Source: CAYLNK01 sp964384675
GTDB lineage: Bacteria; Acidobacteriota; Thermoanaerobaculia; UBA5066
Length of the DNA: 14,725 bases
Reading direction: 5' to 3'
Assembly: GCA_964384675.1 (NCBI GenBank)
Contig: CAYLNK010000146.1
Location: 1 to 14,725 of the forward strand
Under the pieces are notes generated by a model. It was given only the letters and a program-made list of their open reading frames with translations. It made no database searches and was not told the origin of the DNA. Made by a program: the position numbers and the translations under genes. This document shows, piece by piece, positions 1-6,798 of this stretch (within the stretch, counting starts at the first letter, position 1; each line of letters begins with the position of its first letter).

Positions 1-430
<430 letters not shown>

Positions 431-550
431 TAAAATATTTGAGGCGCGAATCCTCTCGCGGAAGCGAGAGACCGAAGAAATGATGAGGCTGAGGTGACGG
501 TCCGATCCGGACGGTCTCCTCTACGGTTCTGGCAACGGAAAACAAAGCTT
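431..550 (+). other. 23S-5S internal transcribed spacer with two hairpins
   Basis: This spacer of about 120 bases contains no tRNA. It holds two well-formed hairpins. The first is CTCTCGC (453-459) paired with GCGAGAG (464-470) around a GGAA tetraloop. The second spans 491-521: GAGG/CCTC, a T-T mismatch, GAC/GTC, a G-G mismatch, then GTCCG/CGGAC with loop ATC. The end of the spacer (536-542) can also pair with 549-555 at the start of 5S, competing with the 5S closing helix. Such stems are typical RNase processing elements of rRNA precursors; that role is inferred here. Confidence 0.75.
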
Positions 551-668
551 TTCCGGTGGTCATATCGAGGGGGTCCCACCCGTTCCCATTCCGAACACGG
601 CCGTTAAGCCCCTCGGAGCCGATGGTACTGCGCGGGAAACTGCGTGGGAGAGTAGGACGCCGCCGGAA
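551..668 (+). rRNA. rrf: 5S rRNA
   Basis: About 118 nt long. The terminal helix is TTCCGGTGG (551-559) with CCGCCGGAA (660-668), including one G-U pair. The conserved core 'CCCATTCCGAACACGG' is at 585-600, followed by the loop E and helix IV region and 'GGGAGAGTAGGACGCCGCCGG' near 646-666. The helix can extend two pairs outward (549-550 with 669-670), so the mature ends are uncertain by a base or two. It lies about 120 bases after 23S and just before a terminator, so it is the last gene of the rRNA operon. Confidence 0.96.
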
Positions 669-675
669 AATTTGA

Positions 676-709
676 AGCGCCCAGGCCTAAAGCCTGGGCG
701 TTTCTCTTT
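676..709 (+). terminator. Intrinsic terminator of the rRNA operon
   Basis: A perfect 9-bp stem CGCCCAGGC (678-686) / GCCTGGGCG (692-700) has a CTAAA loop and is followed by the T-rich tract TTTCTCTTT (701-709). It starts 8 bases after the end of 5S. This is a textbook Rho-independent terminator. Confidence 0.92.
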
Positions 710-843
710 GGTGCCCCTGGACGGCGGGGCGTCCGAAGGCCTGAGAGGCCGTCCCGCTTGGTCGTGGCGGCCACCAGCTTCCATTCGTTGGCCGGCCGTG
801 GCTCGTGACGTGACGGGCCGCACGGAAGCAGGTCGCGGCGGCA

Positions 844-852
844 TGCTATAAA
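844..852 (+). promoter_or_regulatory. Extended -10 promoter for the 129-aa gene
   Basis: TGCTATAAA matches the extended -10 consensus TGNTATAAT. No recognisable -35 lies at the right distance, which is normal for extended -10 promoters. Transcription would begin near 858-860, giving a leader of under 20 bases that contains the Shine-Dalgarno. The rRNA terminator at 676-709 separates this gene from rrn transcription, so an own promoter is expected. The 710-843 stretch upstream is GC-rich with a small hairpin (738-742 with 746-750) and no other visible signal. Confidence 0.5.
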
Positions 853-876
853 CCGCGCTCGCAAGGAGGAAACCCC

Positions 877-1266
877 ATGCCGACGTGGCCGGAGCTGCAG
901 GAATACGTCCGCGGGAAGTACAAGCTGTCGAAGGACGAGGAGAAGTGGTTCTCCCTGGTCTTCGCCTACGACACGAATCGATCCCAGCTGGTGGTCGTTC
1001 GCACCTTCGATGCGTTCAGTCAGGCCTGGATCGAGATCTCCTCCCGGATCTGCAAGGAGGAGGAGATGTCCCCGCGGGTCGCCCTGAAAAAGAACTGGGA
1101 CTTCGCGGTCGGCGCGATCGCGCTCGACGAGCAGGGGTTTTACATGATGGTGCACCGCACTCCCCTCGCGAACATGGACCCCGACGAGTTCGAGCTCCCC
1201 CTCGGGGCCATCTGCCGCACGGCCGACGACCTGGAGCGAAACTACGCCGGAGCGGACAAGTACTGA
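877..1266 (+). CDS. Conserved-looking hypothetical protein, possible CesT/YbjN-like fold
   Basis: I do not recognise this 129-aa protein by name. It is acidic and soluble-looking, with no signal peptide or membrane segment. The order is an N-terminal helix (about 4-24), a strand region (26-45), a helix (46-64), then strands around 75-93. It ends in the pattern 'MDPDEFELPLGAICRTADDLE' (about 100-120), where an aspartate-rich turn leads into a helix containing AD-x-LE. That layout and ending resemble CesT-type secretion-chaperone and YbjN-like families. The link is a structural guess, not a sequence match. The start is well fixed: AAGGAGG at 863-869 lies 7 bases before ATG. It stands alone between the rRNA operon and a convergent gene. 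Confidence 0.85.
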   Translation: MPTWPELQEYVRGKYKLSKDEEKWFSLVFAYDTNRSQLVVVRTFDAFSQAWIEISSRICKEEEMSPRVALKKNWDFAVGAIALDEQGFYMMVHRTPLANMDPDEFELPLGAICRTADDLERNYAGADKY

Positions 1267-1294
1267 GCCGAACGGACGCCCGATCCCGAGACCT

Positions 1295-1324
1295 GGAACG
1301 GGGCGCCATCGGGCGCCCCGTTCC
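1295..1324. terminator. GC-rich hairpin between convergent genes (likely bidirectional terminator)
   Basis: A perfect 13-bp stem GGAACGGGGCGCC (1295-1307) / GGCGCCCCGTTCC (1312-1324) with loop ATCG lies between two genes that end at 1266 (+) and 1329 (-). No T-run follows on either strand, so it is not a classical intrinsic terminator. Its position and stability suggest it blocks read-through in both directions or protects 3' ends. Confidence 0.6.
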
Positions 1325-1328
1325 ATTC

Positions 1329-2672
1329 TCAGCGTGCGAAGTCTCCCCCGAAGATCGCGAGCTCGAGGCGGTCGGCCGTCGAGACGACCTGGAACGCGAG
1401 GGCCAGGACGTCGGTGGCGCGGGCGCGGGCCGACGGCAGGAAGCCCTGTGCGACGAGGCGAGGAACCTCCGTCGTGCCCCGGACCAGCGCGACACGGGCG
1501 TAGCCCGGCTCGGCCGCGGCGGCGAGGAGATCGCCCAGGTCCACGACGGGGCTGACCTCGCCGATCTCGGCTTCGGCCGCGACCAGGGGCTCGCCCTCGG
1601 AGAATGGCGCGCTCGAGTCGACGATGAAGAGGCGCACCGTGTGCCGGCGGCCCTCGCCGAGGGGAACGGAGAGCGCGACGTGGGTCGGCTCCTCGGAGGT
1701 CGTGGCGCCGAGGCGCTCCGCCGCCTCTCGGGCTCGGGACAGGATGTCGCCCCTTCTTCCGCGCGAGGAGGCCGGCTCGGCGAGCGTCCCCGTGGGGGCC
1801 ACGTCGGCCGGAAGCGGATCATCGGTCAGGACGTAGCGCTTGACGAGGTCGTCGAAGTCGGTGTCCGTCTCCTCGTGGCTCTGCAGGAACTCCACCGCCC
1901 GATCGATGGTGACGGGGCGGCCCCAGCCGACGACGAGGGGGCGGTTCCCGAGCCGCTGCCGCCAGGTACGGGCCTTCGACCCGACGTAGCAGGAGCCGAG
2001 CACGACCAGGCGGAGCGCCGGGGAGACCTTCTCCGGATCGCAGTCGGCGGGCGCCACCTGGCCTCCGTCGCTCGCCTGGAGCGATCCGTCCTCGTTACCG
2101 TGGCCGCTCCAGTAGAAGCCCGCCGGAGCGAGGTTCTCGACACCTTCACCCTTGCCGTACACGGTGTCGAGGAAGTCCTGCCGGGTCGCTTCGGTGTCGA
2201 CGACGACCGTGAAGCCGTTGCGGCGGAGCGTCTCGACGTCGTCCGCGATGTTCTCGGTCTCGCGGGCCAGGAACTCCTGGTCCTGGGGACTGTGCTTCTT
2301 CAGCCCGAACAGGAAGAGGAAGGACCGGCCGTTTCCGACGCCCGTCCCGAGGGGAGCGTGGACCACTCGTTTCGTCGGATCGTCGGTGCGGGCCCCAGCC
2401 GACCAGGTCTTGGGCCCTTTCGGCGTGGTCGCCCAGCCGGCGGGCATCCGGGGGGCCGCGGGCTCCGGTGCCGGCGCGCCCGCCACCGCAGGAGCCGATG
2501 CCGAGGGGGACGGAGCGGCGGGCGCAGCCGGCTTGAAGCCCCCTCCTCCGAGAAGCGTCTTCTTCCGTGATTCGTACTCGAGCGCCGAGAGGCGTCCGGC
2601 CGACCGTTCCTCGTCCAGCAGCCGGAGGGCCTCCTCGGCGCCCCCTTCCGGACGCGTTCCCCAACCCGCCAT
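1329..2672 (-). CDS. SHOCT-caspase-like (clan CD) protein
   Basis: A 447-aa protein. Residues about 13-42 match the SHOCT pattern: acidic and leucine-rich, then AGRLSALEYESRKKTLL. SHOCT is a short oligomerisation-type helical hairpin, usually found at C-termini. A Pro/Ala-rich linker follows (about 46-80). The middle part (about 115-285) looks like a caspase-fold peptidase: strand FLFLFGLKKHS, a helix that spaces out DVETLRRNGF, then 'FYWSGHGNEDGS' with His191, and 'LVVLGSCYVGS' with Cys228. This His-then-Cys order is the clan CD dyad. A C-terminal domain (about 310-447) is unrecognised. There is no signal peptide. GGAGGTGA upstream of ATG (2677-2684) supports the start. Its substrate is unknown. 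A CHAT-like or gingipain-like member, or an inactive homologue, is also possible. It is divergent from the DUF255 gene. Confidence 0.85.
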   Translation of the reverse strand: MAGWGTRPEGGAEEALRLLDEERSAGRLSALEYESRKKTLLGGGGFKPAAPAAPSPSASAPAVAGAPAPEPAAPRMPAGWATTPKGPKTWSAGARTDDPTKRVVHAPLGTGVGNGRSFLFLFGLKKHSPQDQEFLARETENIADDVETLRRNGFTVVVDTEATRQDFLDTVYGKGEGVENLAPAGFYWSGHGNEDGSLQASDGGQVAPADCDPEKVSPALRLVVLGSCYVGSKARTWRQRLGNRPLVVGWGRPVTIDRAVEFLQSHEETDTDFDDLVKRYVLTDDPLPADVAPTGTLAEPASSRGRRGDILSRAREAAERLGATTSEEPTHVALSVPLGEGRRHTVRLFIVDSSAPFSEGEPLVAAEAEIGEVSPVVDLGDLLAAAAEPGYARVALVRGTTEVPRLVAQGFLPSARARATDVLALAFQVVSTADRLELAIFGGDFAR

Positions 2673-2676
2673 TCCG

Positions 2677-2684
2677 TCACCTCC
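2677..2684 (-). promoter_or_regulatory. Strong Shine-Dalgarno of the caspase-like gene
   Basis: On the minus strand GGAGGTGA precedes the ATG at 2672-2670 by 4 bases, counted from the end of the 8-mer. This matches the anti-SD well and decides the start over the alternatives nearby. Confidence 0.8.
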
Positions 2685-2702
2685 GCTCCCCGGATCGTAG
2701 CC

Positions 2703-2728
2703 GAGCCTGATCCGGCCGGATCAGACTC
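2703..2728. promoter_or_regulatory. Palindromic operator candidate in a divergent promoter region
   Basis: CTGATCCGGCCGGATCAG (2707-2724) is an 18-bp perfect palindrome. It extends to 26 bp as GAG...CTC with one mismatched pair (2706/2725). It sits in the 61-base gap between the divergent caspase-like and DUF255 genes and ends 5 bases before the DUF255 ATG. A dimeric regulator could use it to control both genes. As RNA it could also hide the DUF255 start region. No clear -10/-35 boxes are visible around it. Confidence 0.55.
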
Positions 2729-2733
2729 CGCGT

Positions 2734-4582
2734 ATGCCGAGCGTGTCCTCCCCGCTCCGTCTCGTCCTCGTCGTCCTCGCGGTCCTCGGCTTCCCCGCGG
2801 TCGCGGACGACGCGTCGTCGCCGGTCCGCTGGGAACGCTGGTCCGACGACGTCTTCGAGCGCGCGGGCCGGGAGCGGAAGCTGGTCCTCCTCGACCTCGA
2901 GGCGGTCTGGTGCCACTGGTGCCACGTCATGGACGGCGTCACGTATCGCGATCCCGAGGTGACCCGGCTGCTCGCGGAGGGCTACATCGCGCTGAAGGTG
3001 GACCAGGATTCGCGTCCCGACCTCGCGAACCGCTACGAAGAGTACGGCTGGCCGGCGACCATCGTCTTCGATTTCACGGGGAACCGAGATCGTGAAACGC
3101 TCGGGTTACATCCCTCCCGGGCCGATGGCCTCGCTCCTGAAGGCGTGTCTCGACGACCCCAGCCCCGGCCCGTCGGTGAGGCGGGAGGCGTCGATCGAGC
3201 CGCCGGCGCAGGGCGCCCTCCCGGGCGACGCTCGGCGCCTCGCCGAGGAACGGCACCTTTCGCACTACGACCGCCGCCGCGGAGGCTGGGGCTTCTCCCA
3301 CAAGTTCCTCGACGCCGACAGCACCGAGCTCGCGCTCGACAGGGCTCGCCGGGGCGACGCGCGCTCGGCCCGGATGGCGCGTCAGACGCTCGATGCCCAG
3401 CGGCATCTCGTCGACCCGGTCTGGGGCGGCGTCTACCAGTACTCGACCGGCGGCGTCTGGACCGAGCCTCACTTCGAGAAGATCGTCTCGATGCAGGCGG
3501 ACAACCTGCGGATCTACTCGATCGCCTACTCCCTCTGGCGCGATCCGCGCGACCTCGCCACGGCCCGCTCGATCCATGGTTACCTCGACACGTTCCTGAG
3601 AGGCCCGGAGGGGGCGTACTACGTGAGCCAGGACGCCGACCTGGTGCGGGGCGAGCACGCCGCCGCGTACTTCTCCCTCGACGACGCCGGCCGGCGCGCC
3701 GCCGGGATCCCCAGGGTCGACACGAACGTCTACGCGCGGGAGAACGGCTGGGTGATCCAGGCGCTGGCCGCCCTCTACGCTGCGACCGGCGATCCCTCGC
3801 CGCTTTCGGACGCCGAGGCGGCGATGAGGCGGATCGTGACGCACCGGCGTCTCGCGGACGGCGGCTACGGCCACGGCGACGCCGTCGCGGCCCGCTTCCT
3901 CGGCGACACGCTGGCGATGGGCCGGGCGGCGCTCGCGCTCTACGCCGTCACCGGGCTGCGGGACCACTTGCGCGAGGCGGAGTCGGCGGCGGCCTACATC
4001 GATCGGTTCCGCGCGGCCCCCGCCGGGTTCCGTACGTCCCTCGGGACCGTCGGCGGACTTGCGTCGCGTCCACAACGGGACGAGAACATGGCGCTCGCGC
4101 GGTTCGCCAACCTCCTCTTCCGGTACTCGGGGAAGCCGGCGCACCGCGACCTGGCACGCGAGGCGATGCGATTCGTGGCCGCTCCCGCGGTCGCCGGACG
4201 GCTCCCGACCGGCGGGGTCCTCCTGGCCGACGAAGAGCTGGGCCGCGAGCCGCTGCACGTCACGATGTCCGGAAGCCGCACCGACCCGAAGGCGCTCACC
4301 CTCTACCGGGCCGCGCTCGCCGCGCCGCCGGCCTACCGTCGCATCGAGTGGTTCGACCCGGCGGAAGGTCCCCTGCCGAACCTCGAGGTCGAGCTCCCGG
4401 AGCTCGAGAGCCCGGCCCTCTTCGTTTGCTCTTCCGGGCGCTGCTCGGCGCCGATCGACGAGCCGGGCGAGGTGCGGTCGCGCCTGCAGAGGTTGGGAAG
4501 AGAAGCTGTCGTCGTCGGGTCGGCGAACCGATCGAGAGCCTCACGCTCCGGCCGTGAATCCGCCTCTCGGCCTCTGTCGTAG
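2734..4582 (+). CDS. DUF255/YyaL-type thioredoxin-domain protein, frameshifted
   Basis: The reading frame opens at 2734 with a signal peptide (about residues 1-25, cleavage after AVA). A thioredoxin-like domain follows with VWCHWCHVM (redox CHWC) and the cis-Pro segment GWPATIVF. After about 3082 the family sequence continues one frame later, from about 3083: EIVKRSGYIPP, GGWGFSHKF, GGVYQYS, PHFEKIVSMQADN, YVSQDAD, ending at 4582. These are the (alpha/alpha)6-barrel motifs of the YyaL/SSP411 family. Deleting one base in the GGGGAA run (3078-3083) rejoins the halves as TGTEIVKRSGY, giving about 616 aa, near family length. The cause could be a sequencing indel or a genuine lesion. The tail has a CSSGRC motif. 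Family function is poorly known; an exported redox or sugar-processing role is plausible. No Shine-Dalgarno is seen. Confidence 0.85.
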
Positions 4583-4613
4583 GAGGTCGCAGGAGGTACT
4601 GAGCCTCCCGATC

Positions 4614-4642
4614 TTGACAAGCGCACTGTAGATTCGCATACT
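4614..4642 (+). promoter_or_regulatory. Sigma70-like promoter for htpX
   Basis: A perfect -35 TTGACA (4614-4619), a 17-base spacer and the -10 CATACT (4637-4642; 4 of 6 matches to TATAAT). It lies 32 bases after the DUF255 stop, in an island of lower GC. Transcription would begin near 4649, giving a leader of about 180 bases before the htpX ATG. It does not resemble a sigma32 heat-shock promoter. Confidence 0.6.
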
Positions 4643-4648
4643 TCTTTC

Positions 4649-4828
4649 GGTTTTCTTGGGGAGTAGGTCACCCCCCCAAGGGGTCTGGTGAGTTCGTCAG
4701 CACGGTTGCCCGATCCGGCAGCCCGGCTCACCGGCGGGAGTCCTCGGGACTCACGGATCGAGACCAGGGAGCGGCACAGAGATGTGGCCCGACCTGTCTC
4801 GACGTTCGTGCGGGCCCTGGAGGACACC
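4649..4828 (+). promoter_or_regulatory. Long structured 5' leader of htpX
   Basis: About 180 untranslated bases between the predicted start of transcription and the htpX ATG. Visible pairings are GAGTCC (4738-4743) with GGACTC (4747-4752) around a TCG loop, and GGTGAG (4687-4692) with CTCACC (4727-4732). A C7 tract precedes AAGGGG near 4671-4683. It matches no riboswitch I know. It could be a post-transcriptional control element or simply spacer. Confidence 0.35.
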
Positions 4829-5692
4829 ATGCTCAATAGAACGAAGACCTTTCTCCTGATGGCGGCGTTGACGGCCCTGGTCCTGGTCGCCGGCCAGGCC
4901 ATCGGCGGTCGGGGCGGCCTCACCCTCGCCCTCGTCCTGGCGGCGGGGATGAACCTCGTCAGCTACTGGTTCTCCGACCGGATCGTCCTGTCGATGTATG
5001 GCGCCCGACCCGTGACGGAGGCCGAAGCTCCCGAGCTGTTCGGGATCGTCCGCGAGCTGGCGCAGCGGGCCGCCATCCCGATGCCCAAGGTCTACGTGAT
5101 CCCCGAGGAGGCGCCGAACGCGTTCGCGACGGGCCGGAACCCCGAGCACGCGGCCGTCGCCGCGACGGCGGGGCTGCTCCGGATCCTGGACCGGCGTGAG
5201 GTCGCCGGTGTCCTGGCCCACGAGCTGGGCCACGTCAAGAACCGCGACACGCTCGTCATGACGGTCGCCGCCTCGCTCGCCGGCGCGCTCGGCATGCTGT
5301 CGCAGATGGCGATGTTCGGCGGGCTCGGACGTTCGAGCGACGACGAGGAGGGCGGCTTCAACCCTCTCGGCGCTCTGGTCGGGATGGTCATCGCGATGGT
5401 GGCGGCGCCGCTCATCCAGATGGCGATCTCGCGCTCGCGCGAGTTCATCGCGGACGAGACCGGCGCGCGGCTCACCGGTGATCCGCTGGCTCTCGCGAGC
5501 GCGCTCCGGAAGCTGGAGGCGTGGAAGGCGGAGGTCCCGATGCACGCGGGCTCGCCCGCAACGGCGCACCTCTTCATCGTGAATCCCTTCTCGGGCGGCG
5601 GCCTCGCGAGTCTCTTCAGCACGCACCCGTCCACCGAGCAGCGGATCGCGCGGCTCGAGGCGCTGGCCTTCGGCGTCGTCCGGCCCTCCTGA
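4829..5692 (+). CDS. htpX: HtpX-family M48 membrane zinc metalloprotease
   Basis: This 287-aa protein is of normal HtpX length. HtpX degrades damaged or misassembled inner-membrane proteins from the cytoplasmic side. Two membrane segments are near the N-terminus (about 8-22 and 31-47). The zinc site HELGH is at 131-135 (His131, Glu132, His135), and the third ligand is Glu205 in SRSREFIAD. Two further hydrophobic stretches are at about 143-165 and 180-200, separated by an acidic loop SSDDEEGG. The C-terminal HPSTEQRIARLEAL is also typical. I chose ATG 4829 because GGAGG (4819-4823) sits 5 bases ahead. A GTG at 4688 would add 47 polar residues not found in the family. It has its own promoter, and terC follows 76 bases later. 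Confidence 0.95.
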   Translation: MLNRTKTFLLMAALTALVLVAGQAIGGRGGLTLALVLAAGMNLVSYWFSDRIVLSMYGARPVTEAEAPELFGIVRELAQRAAIPMPKVYVIPEEAPNAFATGRNPEHAAVAATAGLLRILDRREVAGVLAHELGHVKNRDTLVMTVAASLAGALGMLSQMAMFGGLGRSSDDEEGGFNPLGALVGMVIAMVAAPLIQMAISRSREFIADETGARLTGDPLALASALRKLEAWKAEVPMHAGSPATAHLFIVNPFSGGGLASLFSTHPSTEQRIARLEALAFGVVRPS

Positions 5693-5715
5693 CGCGCCCA
5701 ACCCGACGATCGCCC

Positions 5716-5733
5716 GGGGGGCTGCGGCCCCCC
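5716..5733 (+). terminator. GC hairpin after htpX
   Basis: GGGGGGC (5716-5722) pairs with GCCCCCC (5727-5733) around a TGCG loop, 24 bases after the htpX stop. No T-run follows, so it may be a weak or Rho-assisted terminator, or only a stabilising 3' hairpin. Its presence leaves open whether htpX and terC share a transcript. Confidence 0.4.
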
Positions 5734-5768
5734 CACCTCTCACACCGCCTGCCCCGCAAGGACGCCCG

Positions 5769-6788
5769 ATGACCATCGACCTCTTCCCGATCGCCGAGTA
5801 CTGGTGGCTCTACGCCGGCTTCGTGCTCTTCGTCTTCGCCATGCTGGCGTTGGACCTGGGCGTCTTCCACCGCAAGGCGCACGCGGTCGGGTTCAAGGAG
5901 GCGGCCGCCTGGAGCGTCGTCTGGATCGCCCTCTCGCTGCTCTTCGCCCTCGCCCTCTACCAGTACGCTTCGTGGAAGTTCCCCCAGGACGCCCGTCTGA
6001 ACGCCATTCCGGGCTTCGACGCGGCGGCCCAGGCGAAGGGTGTGGGGCTCGAGTTCCTGACCGGCTACGTCATCGAGAAGGCGCTGTCGGTCGACAACAT
6101 CTTCATCTTCGTGGTGATCTTCTCGTACTTCGCCATCCCCACCGACCTGCAGCACCGCGTGCTCTTCTACGGGATCCTCGGCGCGCTCCTCTTCCGGGCG
6201 CTCTTCATCGCGCTCGGTGCGGTCCTGATGAAGTACCACGCGGTGCTCTACGTCTTCGGCGCGTTCCTGATCCTGACCGGGATCAAGATGGTCTTCGCCC
6301 CCGAGAAGGAGGTCGACCCGGAGAAGAACGCCCTCGTGAGGCTCGTGCGCAAGCTCGTCCCGATCACGACGGGGGCCAGCCGCGACCGCTTCTTCCTGAA
6401 GCTCGAGGACGGGCGCTGGGCGGCGACGCCGCTCTTCCTGGCGCTCGTCTTCCTGGAGTTCACCGACGTCATCTTCGCGGTCGACTCGGTGCCCGCGATC
6501 TTCGCGATCACGGACGAGCCTCTCATCGTCTTCACGTCCAACATCTTCGCCATCCTCGGGCTGCGCTCGCTCTACTTCCTGCTGGCCGGGATGGTCGACA
6601 AGTTCCACTACCTGAAGTTCGGCCTGGCCGCCGTGCTCGTGTTCGTCGGGCTCAAGATGGTGTGGCTGAACGACGCCTTCGGCGGGAAATTCCCGATCGG
6701 GCTCTCGCTCGGGATCATCGGCGGCGTCATCGGGATCTCGGTCGTGGTCTCGCTCGCGTTCCCCCGAAAGGTCGTGGCCGCCGCGTAG
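5769..6788 (+). CDS. TerC/Alx-family integral membrane protein (putative metal exporter)
   Basis: A 339-aa protein. The TerC/Alx family is linked to Mn2+ export and to metal loading of exported proteins (established for Alx/MeeF-type members); the substrate here is inferred. It has about nine membrane helices. The two family signatures are present: EKALSVDNIFIF (about 103-114, Asp109) and FLEFTDVIFAVDSVPAIFAIT (228-248, Asp233 and Asp239). GLRSLYFLLAGM (264-275) also matches. A cytoplasmic loop of about 175-218 carries charged residues. The start is supported by AAGGA (5758-5762) 6 bases ahead of ATG. The nucleoside hydrolase gene begins 10 bases after its stop, so the two are probably co-transcribed. 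No yybP-ykoY Mn riboswitch is visible upstream. Confidence 0.93.
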   Translation: MTIDLFPIAEYWWLYAGFVLFVFAMLALDLGVFHRKAHAVGFKEAAAWSVVWIALSLLFALALYQYASWKFPQDARLNAIPGFDAAAQAKGVGLEFLTGYVIEKALSVDNIFIFVVIFSYFAIPTDLQHRVLFYGILGALLFRALFIALGAVLMKYHAVLYVFGAFLILTGIKMVFAPEKEVDPEKNALVRLVRKLVPITTGASRDRFFLKLEDGRWAATPLFLALVFLEFTDVIFAVDSVPAIFAITDEPLIVFTSNIFAILGLRSLYFLLAGMVDKFHYLKFGLAAVLVFVGLKMVWLNDAFGGKFPIGLSLGIIGGVIGISVVVSLAFPRKVVAAA

Positions 6789-6798
6789 CATCGGCCTC

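Noticed and set aside
431..550. tRNA gene in the 23S-5S spacer
   Set aside because: No T-loop GTTCRA or acceptor stem with cloverleaf spacing is present; only two simple hairpins.
604..1326. Long minus-strand open frame (about 240 codons) across the 5S and the 129-aa gene
   Set aside because: It overlaps 5S rRNA, its terminator and a gene with a perfect Shine-Dalgarno. Its composition is Arg/Gly/Pro-rich as expected for antisense shadow in GC-rich DNA.
3076..3092. Programmed +1 frameshift in the DUF255 gene
   Set aside because: No rare codon or stop at the shift site and no known programmed shift in this family; a one-base indel in a short G/A run is simpler.
4592..4608. GGAGG...CCTCC hairpin after the DUF255 stop as a terminator
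   Set aside because: Only 5 bp with a 7-base loop and no T-run, and the htpX -35 box starts 6 bases later; too weak to call.
4688..4828. GTG start at 4688 giving HtpX a 47-residue extension
   Set aside because: The extension is polar and unlike HtpX N-termini, while ATG 4829 has GGAGG 5 bases upstream and gives normal length and a membrane helix at the N-terminus.
5693..5768. yybP-ykoY manganese riboswitch ahead of terC
   Set aside because: The gap is only 76 bases and holds one GC hairpin; the conserved riboswitch loops are absent.
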